DNA from: UBA11524 sp964542315
Lineage (GTDB): Bacteria > Bacillota > Clostridia > Christensenellales > Aristaeellaceae
Assembly: GCA_964542315.1 (NCBI GenBank)
Contig: CAZIUA010000027.1
Coordinates: forward strand, 1-28,757
Reading direction: 5' to 3'
Length of the DNA: 28,757 bases
The notes beneath the pieces were generated by a model that was not told the origin of the DNA, made no database searches, and saw nothing but the letters and a program-made list of their open reading frames with translations. Shown piece after piece: positions 21,983 through 28,757 of the stretch. Made by a program: the position numbers and the translations under genes. The number at the start of each line of letters is the position of its first letter. Within the stretch, counting starts at the first letter, position 1.

Positions 21983-22840
21983 ATGACAGTCATTCAGGCC
22001 GCATTGCTTGGCCTTTTGCAGGGGCTGGGCGAGTTCCTGCCCATCTCCTCCTCCGGACATCTGCTCCTGGGGCGGATGGTCATGGGGCTGACCATTGACG
22101 AGACCCCTGCGTACAAAATGCTGGATATCCTGCTACATGTCGGCACGCTGCTGCCGGTGCTCATCGTCTTCTGGAAGGACTGGTGGTCAATCCTCAAGAA
22201 TCCCTTCAAGTCCAAGACGCTGCTGCTGCTCTTTATCGCGTCCCTGCCGACGCTGGTGGTCAAGGTCATCTTTGACGATTTCATCGATGGCTGCGACACG
22301 GGCTGGTTCCTGGGCGTCAGCTTCCTCATGACGGCGGTCTTCCTGCTCCTGGCGGAATACATCAGCAGCCGGAAAGTCAAAAAGCAGGATCACCCCAGCT
22401 TCCTGCAGGCGATTGTCATGGGCTGCATGCAGGGCATCGCGCTGCTCCCGGGCGTGAGCCGCAGCGGCTCCACCATGGCCGGCGGACTCTTCTCCGGGCT
22501 GGACCGCAAGAGCGCCGCGAAGTTCTCCTTCATGATGAGTGCCCCGGCGATCGCAGGTGCGCTGCTGCTGGAGGGCAAGGAAGCCCTCGAAAACGGCTGG
22601 TTTGCCGACCTGGCGCTGGTGCCGACGCTGGTGGGCGTGGCGGTGGCTGCCCTGACGGGCTATCTGGCTATCCGCTTCATGCTCAGGCTCGTCACGCGTG
22701 TGAGCCTGAACTGGTTCGCGCTGTATGTGGCCATCCTGGGCGTGCTGATCCTGGCGATGCAGCTCTTCGGCGTCCCCGGCGTGACGCCCTTCGCGCCGCC
22801 TGCGAGCGCGCAGACCATCGCGACCATGCTGACGCTGTAA
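21983..22840 (+). CDS. uppP: Undecaprenyl-diphosphatase UppP (BacA)
   Basis: A 285-residue membrane protein that removes a phosphate from undecaprenyl diphosphate, recycling the lipid carrier for peptidoglycan and other glycans. Both active-site motifs are present: LLQGLGEFLPISSSGHL (11-27, with catalytic Glu17 and His27) and PGVSRSGST (156-164, with Arg160). About eight helices are visible. Overproduction gives bacitracin resistance in other bacteria. ATG 21983 follows AAAGGAGA; the upstream start at 21932 overlaps the promoter. It is divergent from a lipid-linked-sugar-type dehydratase and followed by a peptidoglycan carboxypeptidase, a cell-envelope neighbourhood. Confidence 0.96.
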   Translation: MTVIQAALLGLLQGLGEFLPISSSGHLLLGRMVMGLTIDETPAYKMLDILLHVGTLLPVLIVFWKDWWSILKNPFKSKTLLLLFIASLPTLVVKVIFDDFIDGCDTGWFLGVSFLMTAVFLLLAEYISSRKVKKQDHPSFLQAIVMGCMQGIALLPGVSRSGSTMAGGLFSGLDRKSAAKFSFMMSAPAIAGALLLEGKEALENGWFADLALVPTLVGVAVAALTGYLAIRFMLRLVTRVSLNWFALYVAILGVLILAMQLFGVPGVTPFAPPASAQTIATMLTL

Positions 22841-22845
22841 TGACT

Positions 22846-22875
22846 GGCTGTCCGTTTTGTACGGACAGCCCTTTT
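22846..22875 (+). terminator. Intrinsic terminator of uppP
   Basis: GGCTGTCCG, 7-nt loop, CGGACAGCC, then CTTTT; starts 6 bp after the stop codon. Confidence 0.9.
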
Positions 22876-22917
22876 GCGCCCTGGCGGAACTTTTACACCC
22901 CCGTCACAGTTTTCGGC

Positions 22918-22946
22918 TGTACAAATCCGCCCGAAAATGCTATAAT
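22918..22946 (+). promoter_or_regulatory. Promoter of the D,D-carboxypeptidase gene
   Basis: TGTACA (22918-22923), 17 bp, TATAAT (22941-22946) preceded by TGC, an extended -10. Confidence 0.75.
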
Positions 22947-22984
22947 GTATTTTGTATCATTATGTCTGAAAGGAGGCCGGTCGA

Positions 22985-24430
22985 TTGCAGCGATCCATAC
23001 GCCCCATCCTGCGGCTGATCTGCGCGGTGTTCGCCGTGCTTTTGCTCTCGCCTACCTTCATTGCCTATGCGGAATATGACGCAAACCATCCCGACCTGCT
23101 CGAGGACGAAGACCTCACAGGTGAGGCCTGCATCCTCATCGAGCAGACCACCGGCAAGGTCATTTATGAAAAGAACGCCGACACCCTGATGTACCCCGCC
23201 TCCACCACGAAGATCATGACCGTGCTGCTGGGCATCCAGGCCTGCAATGGCGATCTGGATCAGGTTGTCCGGGTCAGCTACGCCGGATCGAAAACGGGCG
23301 TGCGCACCATGCTCGACCCGGATTCCTCCGTCCTGGGGCTGATCGAGGGAGAGGAGATCACCATGCGCGACCTGCTCTACGGCACGATCCTGCGCTCCGG
23401 TAACGACGGCGCCATCGCCATTGCTGAGGCCGTCTCCGGTTCGGAATCCGCCTTTGTGGATCTGATGAACCAGGCCGCCGAGCAATACGGCTTGACGGGC
23501 ACGCACTTCGTCAACGCCCACGGCCTGCATGACGATTATCACTACACCACCGCACGCGACCTGGCCACCCTCGCCTACGAGGCTATGCAGGATGCCGATT
23601 TCGCCGCCATCGCAGGTTCCGTGACCCACAACATGGCCGCCACGAACATGCAGAAGGCGCGCACCATCTCCACCGGCCACCGCATCATGCTCAAGAACTG
23701 GAACGGCGATGCCAACAGCTACTACTACGAATACGTCCACGGCATCAAGTCCGGTACGACGGACGCCGCCGGCAGCTGTTATGTCGGCGCTGGCGAAAAG
23801 GACGGCGTCAAGCTCATCTCCGTCGTGCTGCATTCCGACCGCTATAATGTCTGGCGCGACACAAAGCGGCTGATGGAATACGGCTTCAGCCAGTACACCA
23901 GCACCACGCTGACGCAGATGTATCAGGCCAACCCGCTGAAGGTCTACACCACCGGGTATGACAAGGATGACATCGGCCTGGGCGTGCTGGAGCTGACTGC
24001 CTCCCCTGTGGATCCGTCGAATGTCATCACCATCGCCGGCACGCATGACGAGATCGCCCAGATGACCGACAACCTGCGCAATCTGGTGCTGGTACAGTAC
24101 ACCCGCGAGCTGAAGGCGCCCATCGCCGCCGGTGAAATCATCGGCACGATGACCTATGTGACCGATGCGGGCGAAACGGTCGATTACAATCTGCTGGCGT
24201 CGCGCTCGGTCATCGCGCGCAAGAACGCGCCTCCCACTCTGGCGGAGATCATCGCCGCCACCGAGGCGGATCCCAATCCCTTCCCGCCCCTGACGGTGGA
24301 GATCGTGCTGATCGTGCTGTCCCCGCTGCTCATCGTTGCGGTGCTGATCGTGCTCATCCGCGCCATCGTCCGCAGCCATAAGCGGCGCTATGCCCGTCTG
24401 CCGCGCAACAAGAACCGCTATGTGAAGTAA
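22985..24430 (+). CDS. D-alanyl-D-alanine carboxypeptidase (DacF/PBP5-type)
   Basis: A 481-residue penicillin-binding protein of the peptidase S11 family that trims the last D-Ala of peptidoglycan stem peptides. It has a signal peptide (1-29), the three active-site motifs STTK (Ser73-Lys76), SGN (138-140) and KSG (255-257), then a C-terminal beta domain. The C-terminus has a true hydrophobic helix (about 433-462) and a basic Arg/Lys tail, instead of the amphipathic anchor of PBP5. The start is TTG 22985, the only codon suitably placed after AAAGGAGG; the next in-frame Met is inside the mature enzyme. A 91-residue gene follows 13 bp after the stop. Confidence 0.93.
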   Translation: MQRSIRPILRLICAVFAVLLLSPTFIAYAEYDANHPDLLEDEDLTGEACILIEQTTGKVIYEKNADTLMYPASTTKIMTVLLGIQACNGDLDQVVRVSYAGSKTGVRTMLDPDSSVLGLIEGEEITMRDLLYGTILRSGNDGAIAIAEAVSGSESAFVDLMNQAAEQYGLTGTHFVNAHGLHDDYHYTTARDLATLAYEAMQDADFAAIAGSVTHNMAATNMQKARTISTGHRIMLKNWNGDANSYYYEYVHGIKSGTTDAAGSCYVGAGEKDGVKLISVVLHSDRYNVWRDTKRLMEYGFSQYTSTTLTQMYQANPLKVYTTGYDKDDIGLGVLELTASPVDPSNVITIAGTHDEIAQMTDNLRNLVLVQYTRELKAPIAAGEIIGTMTYVTDAGETVDYNLLASRSVIARKNAPPTLAEIIAATEADPNPFPPLTVEIVLIVLSPLLIVAVLIVLIRAIVRSHKRRYARLPRNKNRYVK

Positions 24431-24443
24431 GGAGCATCCCCCG

Positions 24444-24719
24444 ATGAACGACCAGAGCCGAATGATGAAAATGGAATACAAAGCCCAGCAGAAGCAGGAG
24501 CACATCCTGACCGCTGACCAGGTCGCGTCCCTCTTTGAGTATGTGGACATCCGCCTGCACGACTGCGGCTGCAACCATACCCACCGCTTCACCCAGGAAT
24601 GGCTGGATCAGCATGTGGACTTCATGCTGCATGAGCGCATCCTCAGCGAAATGGAGGATATGGGCGGCTACTGCGACTGCGAAGTGCTGCTGAACTGCTA
24701 TGAGGATTACGAACTGTGA
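24444..24719 (+). CDS. DUF2695-like small protein
   Basis: A 91-residue hydrophilic protein with a CGCNHTHRFTQEWLDQH segment and a C-terminal GGYCDCEVLLNCY motif. This pattern of Cys/His-rich start and GG-CDCEVL-N end matches my recollection of DUF2695, whose function is unknown; the Cys and His could bind a metal. No signal peptide. The start follows AAGGAGC, 13 bp after the carboxypeptidase stop, so it is the second gene of that operon and ends at a good terminator. Confidence 0.7.
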   Translation: MNDQSRMMKMEYKAQQKQEHILTADQVASLFEYVDIRLHDCGCNHTHRFTQEWLDQHVDFMLHERILSEMEDMGGYCDCEVLLNCYEDYEL

Positions 24720-24729
24720 GCCATCCCCT

Positions 24730-24757
24730 GCCTCCGTGCCGCCGCGCGGGGGCTTTT
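24730..24757 (+). terminator. Intrinsic terminator of the carboxypeptidase operon
   Basis: GCCTCCGTGC, CGCC loop, GCGCGGGGGC (two G-U pairs), then TTTT; begins 10 bp after the stop codon. Confidence 0.8.
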
Positions 24758-24891
24758 CTGAATCCAAGCCCTGATTTTCTCATGCATTTCTCATGATTCC
24801 TTCGCCTGATTCTCAAGCAGAATTGCGCCGATCGTGCTATGCTATGAGTGTCAGAAGTCATCCAACCGATTTCGAAAGGGGAATTCACACT

Positions 24892-25590
24892 ATGGCTGCT
24901 TATACCATCGAGGATATCGAGCTGATCCGCCGCAAGAGCGGCATTTCCTACCAGGAGGCGGTCGCGCTGCTGGACTACCACAACGGCAATGTCGCCCGTG
25001 CGCTGGTGGATCTGGAGCGCAACGGCCGCATCAAGGAGGACGCAGCGGAAAAGGCCCCCAACAAGGGGCATTTCTACGCCGAATACAAGGGCGAACCCGT
25101 CAAGAAGTCCACCATGATGGAGCTGATCCACAAGGGCTACCGTGCACGCCTGAAGGTGCATCGCCAGGATACCGCCATCCTCAACATCAGTTCCCTTTTC
25201 GCCGTGGTGGCGCTGCTCATCAGCCCCCACCTGGTCATCCTCGGCGTGATCCTCGCCATCATTCTGGGGTACAAGTTCACCCTGGATAAGCACGATCACG
25301 CCTTCGACGGCGAAAATCTGGAGCGCACCGTCCGCCATGCCGCGGAGAACGCCAAGAACTCCGTCAGCGATTTCGCGCGCAGCTTCCAGTCCGGCGAGGA
25401 CAAGGCCGACAAGGCCGGCAAGGCGGAGGCCTCCGACGCTGAGCGCAGCTACTACAGCGCCAAGCGCCCCGAACCCACCTACCGCCCCAGCTATCCCACG
25501 ATGAACGTACCTGTCCAGGTGGAAAGCCAGGATGGCAGCGTCACCATCGAGTCCGACAGCGAGGGCTATGCCAGCGCAACGGTGGAATAA
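24892..25590 (+). CDS. UBA-like (DUF4342-type) membrane protein
   Basis: A 232-residue protein. Residues 1-45 form a UBA/EF-Ts-N-like three-helix unit (IEDIELIRRKSGISYQEAVALLDYHNGNVARALVDLE). One hydrophobic hairpin or two short helices lie near residues 98-133 (LFAVVALLISPHLVILGVILAIILGY). A charged, Lys/Ala-rich helical region and a Pro/Tyr/Ser-rich tail complete it. The first two parts match the DUF4342 pattern known in Clostridia; function unknown. ATG 24892 is chosen because the family homology starts there and GAAAGGGG lies upstream. The two-component genes begin 147 bp downstream on the same strand, which makes a shared envelope-stress role plausible. Confidence 0.7.
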   Translation: MAAYTIEDIELIRRKSGISYQEAVALLDYHNGNVARALVDLERNGRIKEDAAEKAPNKGHFYAEYKGEPVKKSTMMELIHKGYRARLKVHRQDTAILNISSLFAVVALLISPHLVILGVILAIILGYKFTLDKHDHAFDGENLERTVRHAAENAKNSVSDFARSFQSGEDKADKAGKAEASDAERSYYSAKRPEPTYRPSYPTMNVPVQVESQDGSVTIESDSEGYASATVE

Positions 25591-25625
25591 GCCCGAAGTG
25601 GGCTGAGGGGGCGCCGAAGGGGTCT

Positions 25626-25650
25626 AAGGGGGCGACCGGAAAGCCCCCTT
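25626..25650 (+). other. Hairpin block between the DUF4342-like gene and the response regulator
   Basis: AAGGGGGC (25626-25633) pairs with GCCCCCTT (25643-25650). A second small stem (GAGGCG...CGCCTC) lies at 25680-25696. There is no proper U-run after the first stem, so it may only partly terminate. I see no clear promoter for the response regulator in 25591-25736. Confidence 0.5.
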
Positions 25651-25736
25651 GATAACGCAACCAAGCCGTGGGGTTTCAGGAGGCGATCACACGCCTCTTG
25701 TTCCCCAATTTTGTCATGAAAGAAAGGAATCACGCC

Positions 25737-26414
25737 ATGAGCCGCATCCTGATTGTTGAGGACGAACGCAAGATCGCCCGTTTTCTGGAACTCGAGCTGC
25801 AGCACGAGGGCTACGAGGTCGAGACCGCCGTTGACGGCCGCACAGGCCTGGACAAAGCACTGAGCTGGAAGCCCGACCTGATGATCCTCGACCTGATGCT
25901 GCCCGAGCTCAGCGGCATCGAGGTCTGCCTCCGCCTCCGCCATGAGAGCGACCTGCCCATCATCATGCTCACCGCCAAGGACGATGTATCCGACAAGGTG
26001 ATGGGGTTGGACATGGGTGCGGACGACTACATGACCAAGCCCTTCGCCATTGAGGAGCTGCTGGCGCGCATCCGCGTCGGGCTGAAAAAGCACCGCACCG
26101 CGAGCCCCGCTTCAGCCGTCCTCACCGCTGGCAAGCTCACCCTCGATCCGGCGAAATACGCCGTCACCTGGGATGGCACGCCCATCGCCCTGACAAAGAA
26201 GGAATTCGACCTGCTCAAGTACCTCATGCAGCACAAGGGCCAGGCCGTCACCCGCGATGCCCTGCTCTCCGACGTCTGGGGCTATGACTATGCCGGCGAC
26301 ACCAACGTGGTGGATGTCTACATCCGCTATCTGCGCCACAAGATCGACGAGCCCTTCGGCGTGAAGACCCTGCACACCATCCGCGCCGTCGGATACATGT
26401 TCAGCTATGAGTAA
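25737..26414 (+). CDS. OmpR/PhoB-family response regulator
   Basis: A 225-residue two-component regulator. The receiver domain has acidic residues Glu8-Asp9, phosphorylation site Asp52 (LMILDLMLPELSG), the switch Thr in MLTAKDD and the Lys in MTKPF. A C-terminal winged helix follows (TKKEFDLLKYLMQHKGQAVTRDALLSDVWG ... VVDVYIRYLRHKID ... IRAVGYMF). The start at 25737 follows AAAGGAA. The kinase start overlaps its last 8 bp, so the two are co-translated. Family members bind direct repeats with 11-bp period, a pattern present at 9018-9116. Confidence 0.95.
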   Translation: MSRILIVEDERKIARFLELELQHEGYEVETAVDGRTGLDKALSWKPDLMILDLMLPELSGIEVCLRLRHESDLPIIMLTAKDDVSDKVMGLDMGADDYMTKPFAIEELLARIRVGLKKHRTASPASAVLTAGKLTLDPAKYAVTWDGTPIALTKKEFDLLKYLMQHKGQAVTRDALLSDVWGYDYAGDTNVVDVYIRYLRHKIDEPFGVKTLHTIRAVGYMFSYE

Positions 26415-27825
26415 GCAAGCGCGCGAGAAGCGCCGCCTCCGCAAGGCGGATAAGCAGAAGATCCGCGGCCTGCACGGGCGCATCCAGCATGTGATGAGCA
26501 GCTTCCGCCTGTCGCTGACCTTCCGCATCGCCCTGCACTATTCCTGGCAACTGATCCGCACGTTCCTCCTGGCCGCATGCCTGCTGAGCATCGTCTGTGC
26601 CGGGCTCGTCCTGGCGGATGCCGAGCACACCATCGGCCGCATCTCCATGGGCGTTCCCGATGCGGACGGCACCTTTTCGCAGGAAGTCATCATGCATGCG
26701 GGCGTTTCGGCCACCTGCCTGCCCTTTGCCTATGAACGGCCTGCCCATTCCCCGGTGGATTATCATGTGACCCACCTGAGCCCTTCCACGCTGATCATCC
26801 AGGCGCGCCACCATAGCGGCTGCGCATTTGAAATGCGCTACGTCCTGGAGGATGCGCTCACCGCATGGCTCTGGCTCATGGCCGCGTTCATCCTGGGCGA
26901 CCTGATCCGCATCGCCTACTTCATCCGCCACAGCGACCGGCTGCACAAGGCAGTCCTGGCGCCCATCCGCGACATCACGGAATTGGCGTCCACCCTTTCC
27001 GCATCGAATCTCTCCAACCGCATCAACATCGCCGGCACCAAGAACGAGCTGAAAGACCTGGCGGTGGTCATCAACAGCATGCTCGACCGCATCGAGCGCA
27101 GCTACAACAGTCAGAAGCAATTCGTGTCCGATGCCAGCCATGAGCTGCGCACCCCCATCGCCGTGCTGCAGGGCTACATCAACATGCTCAACCGCTGGGG
27201 CAAGAGCGACCCGGAGGTGCTGGAGGAAGGCATCAGCGCCATCGCGCAGGAGACGGAGAGCATGAAGGAGCTTGTGGAGAGCCTGCTTTTCCTGGCGCGG
27301 CATGACAAAAAGACGCTGATGATGGAAATGGAAGCCTTCGATGCGCTGGATGTGCTGACGGAACTGCACCGAGAGGCCGCCATGGTCACGCCGGAGGACA
27401 CCTTCGTGCTCGACCCTGCCCTGTCCTGTCCCATGGAGGGCGACCGCAGCATGGTCAAGCAGGTCATGCGCATCCTCTGCGACAACGCGGTGAAGTACAC
27501 CCCCAAGGGCGGCGTCATCCGCATGGGCATCGAGCGCAAGCCGGGGCATGTGACGCTCTTTGTGGCGGACAACGGGCCGGGCATTTCGGCGGAGGATCTG
27601 CCGAAGATCTTCGACCGCTTCTACCGTGCGGATGCAGCGCGCCGCTCCGAAGGCGGCGGACACGGCCTGGGCCTGTCCATCGCGCGCATCATCGTCATGG
27701 CGCACAGCGGAAAGCTCCGCGTCCGCAGCAAGGTCGGCACCGGCTCCACCTTCTATGTTGATCTCCCCGAAAAGCAGGACAGCCTGCGCTCCGTCCGCCC
27801 GGTGGACGAGGCAGCATCCTCATAA
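26407..27825 (+). CDS. Membrane histidine kinase
   Basis: A 472-residue sensor kinase. Order: basic cytoplasmic start, helix 1 (about 50-70), an extracytoplasmic sensor of about 80 residues (71-150) with two cysteines (Cys104, Cys139), helix 2 (about 151-173), HAMP (about 174-230), HisKA with phospho-acceptor His245 (SDASHELRTPI), and HATPase with the N box (ILCDNAVKYTP), G1 (DNGPGIS) and G2 (GGGHGLGLSI). It would phosphorylate the response regulator encoded just upstream. The signal is unknown. The two cysteines could form a disulphide outside the cell. The gene ends at a terminator shared with the next gene. Confidence 0.95.
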   Translation: MSKQAREKRRLRKADKQKIRGLHGRIQHVMSSFRLSLTFRIALHYSWQLIRTFLLAACLLSIVCAGLVLADAEHTIGRISMGVPDADGTFSQEVIMHAGVSATCLPFAYERPAHSPVDYHVTHLSPSTLIIQARHHSGCAFEMRYVLEDALTAWLWLMAAFILGDLIRIAYFIRHSDRLHKAVLAPIRDITELASTLSASNLSNRINIAGTKNELKDLAVVINSMLDRIERSYNSQKQFVSDASHELRTPIAVLQGYINMLNRWGKSDPEVLEEGISAIAQETESMKELVESLLFLARHDKKTLMMEMEAFDALDVLTELHREAAMVTPEDTFVLDPALSCPMEGDRSMVKQVMRILCDNAVKYTPKGGVIRMGIERKPGHVTLFVADNGPGISAEDLPKIFDRFYRADAARRSEGGGHGLGLSIARIIVMAHSGKLRVRSKVGTGSTFYVDLPEKQDSLRSVRPVDEAASS

Positions 27826-27834
27826 ATAGCGTTC

Positions 27835-27875
27835 GCGCCGCCTCCATGAGTCATGGCCCATGGAAGCGGCGCTTT
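27835..27875. terminator. Bidirectional terminator between the kinase and Cys-rich genes
   Basis: GCGCCGC-C-TCCATG pairs with CATGGA-A-GCGGCGC, one mismatch, 10-nt loop. A T-run follows on the plus strand; the minus side is weaker. Confidence 0.75.
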
Positions 27876-27877
27876 CC

Positions 27878-28741
27878 TTATCTGCAGTTGTTCCCGCAGC
27901 CATTGCGGCAGATGCAGTTCACATTGGCGGCGGTGGCGGTGCCGTTATTACACGCAGACGCCGAGGGGAAGAGCGGCAGGGAGAAGAATTCCTCGCAGAC
28001 GGAATCCGCAAACTCCTCCGCCGGGGGAATGGTGCAGAAGCCGTAGCTCGGCACGAGGATCTCCACATCCGCCAGCACCTTCAGCACGATGGTGACGCAG
28101 ACCGTCATCTTGAACTGGTTGTTCCCCACGAAGCAACCCGACACGCAGATGGCGCTGGCCATGGCCTCCAGGGTATAGGGCACGATGGATTCATCCGGGA
28201 TGGACAACAGCACATCGCGATCCACACTGACAACGCCCTTGCCGATGTACTCCACACAGCGGCTGTCCACAAAGAGAATGTCGATGGGGACATCCACCGT
28301 GCAGCGCACCCGCGCAAAGCAGGGACGGTCGCACAGGCGCTCGACGCTCAGGTTGCGGATGGTGGCCTCGGTCGAGGAAGAGCGGCAGCTCTCGAACGTA
28401 ATGGGCGCTTCCGGCGAGGACACGGGGTCGCTGGTCTCATAGCAGGTGTCCGCATTGTTGCAGCCGCAGGCATTGCATGCATTGCAGGTGTTGCAGGTGT
28501 TGCAGGCATTGCAGGTGTTGTTCCATCCGCCGCAGTCATTGCAGCAGCTGCCGGAAGTGAGCACCTGCGCATAGCTGGTGATGGTGACCACCGCGTTGTC
28601 GATCTGCTCCTGCCACATGGCGCTGTCATAGACGCGCTTCACCTGCACGCAGACCTTCTCCTGCAGGCCGCTGGTCGCATCGCCAGAGATCGTCCCGGGG
28701 CAGCAGGACGCATTCGCATTCTTGTAGCTGTAGAAGGACAT
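27878..28741 (-). CDS. Cys/Asn-rich protein with CNx triplet repeats, possible spore-surface protein
   Basis: A 287-residue protein with about 29 cysteines (10%). Residues 77-92 are a run of Cys-Asn-(Ala/Thr) triplets followed by CGCNN, preceded by SGSCCNDCGG. The rest holds two beta-rich segments (QEKVCVQVKRVYDS near 28-40; ARVRCTVDVPIDILFVDS and KMTVCVTIVLKVLADVEILVP later) and a C-terminal NCICRNGCGNNC. There is no signal peptide or membrane helix, as for many spore coat or exosporium proteins, which are cross-linked through cysteines. A coat role is inference from composition; I do not recognise a named family. AAGGAGG precedes the ATG; its promoter lies beyond the window. Confidence 0.65.
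   Translation of the reverse strand: MSFYSYKNANASCCPGTISGDATSGLQEKVCVQVKRVYDSAMWQEQIDNAVVTITSYAQVLTSGSCCNDCGGWNNTCNACNTCNTCNACNACGCNNADTCYETSDPVSSPEAPITFESCRSSSTEATIRNLSVERLCDRPCFARVRCTVDVPIDILFVDSRCVEYIGKGVVSVDRDVLLSIPDESIVPYTLEAMASAICVSGCFVGNNQFKMTVCVTIVLKVLADVEILVPSYGFCTIPPAEEFADSVCEEFFSLPLFPSASACNNGTATAANVNCICRNGCGNNCR
28454..28513. repeat. 9-bp DNA repeats encoding the CNx triplets
   Basis: TTGCAGGTG and TTGCAGGCA-type 9-mers follow one another without gaps, in frame with the Cys-Asn-Thr and Cys-Asn-Ala triplets, so length changes by slippage would stay in frame. Confidence 0.8.
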
Positions 28742-28757
28742 TGCATCACGCCTCCTT

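Overview
The window looks like a chromosomal stretch from a GC-rich (about 60% by eye), endospore-forming member of the Clostridia, probably from an animal gut or rumen. Support comes from a full-length Spo0A, strong AAGGAGG-type ribosome sites, SigA-type promoters (several with a TGC-extended -10), an AsnA-type asparagine synthetase, PadR/DUF4097 and DUF4342-type genes, and plant-polysaccharide hydrolases. There are no phage or plasmid genes, no tRNA or rRNA, and no recognisable insertion sequence or CRISPR array. The very long antisense ORFs are shadows caused by high GC.

Layout. 1-119: hairpin-rich non-coding repeat. 120-1265 (-): MIF-like tautomerase and nucleoside phosphorylase. 1467-4772 (+): cytoplasmic GH3 beta-glycosidase and secreted GH5 endoglucanase, a two-gene beta-glucan operon. 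4913-8941 (-): membrane-fusion protein, MacB-type ATPase, FtsX-type permease and a second fusion protein, preceded by an unusual operator region (9018-9116) and a cluster of DnaA-box-like sites. 9256-11190 (-): esterase followed by a GH105 hydrolase split by an in-frame TAG. 11360-12685 (+): MATE exporter. 12759-13941 (-): spo0A with a perfect 357-bp tandem duplication of its 5' end. 14207-15214 (-): asnA. 15302-16078 (-): PHP-domain phosphoesterase. 16214-18029 (-): PadR regulator and a HAAS/acidic-linker/DUF4097 protein. 18327-19526 (+): isocitrate dehydrogenase. 19595-21766 (-): small membrane protein and a FlaA1/CapD-type nucleotide-sugar dehydratase. 21983-24719 (+): UppP, D,D-carboxypeptidase and a DUF2695-type protein. 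24892-27825 (+): DUF4342-like membrane protein and an OmpR/histidine-kinase pair. 27878-28741 (-): Cys/Asn-rich protein.

How they fit. One theme is plant-polymer use (GH3/GH5 for beta-glucans, GH105 plus esterase for pectin-type substrates). A second is the cell envelope (UppP, carboxypeptidase, 4,6-dehydratase, MacB-like system, two-component system, DUF4342 protein). A third is sporulation (Spo0A, candidate 0A boxes, a possible coat protein).

The most interesting signals are: (i) two arrays of four TCACCCG-like heptamers at exact 11-bp spacing, pointing outward on opposite strands, in front of the ABC operon; (ii) the perfect 357-bp duplication that places a truncated Spo0A receiver ahead of the intact gene; (iii) the amber codon just before the catalytic Asp of GH105, with a Shine-Dalgarno and ATG at the break; and (iv) two perfect 10-bp inverted repeats whose 3' arms are ribosome-binding sites.
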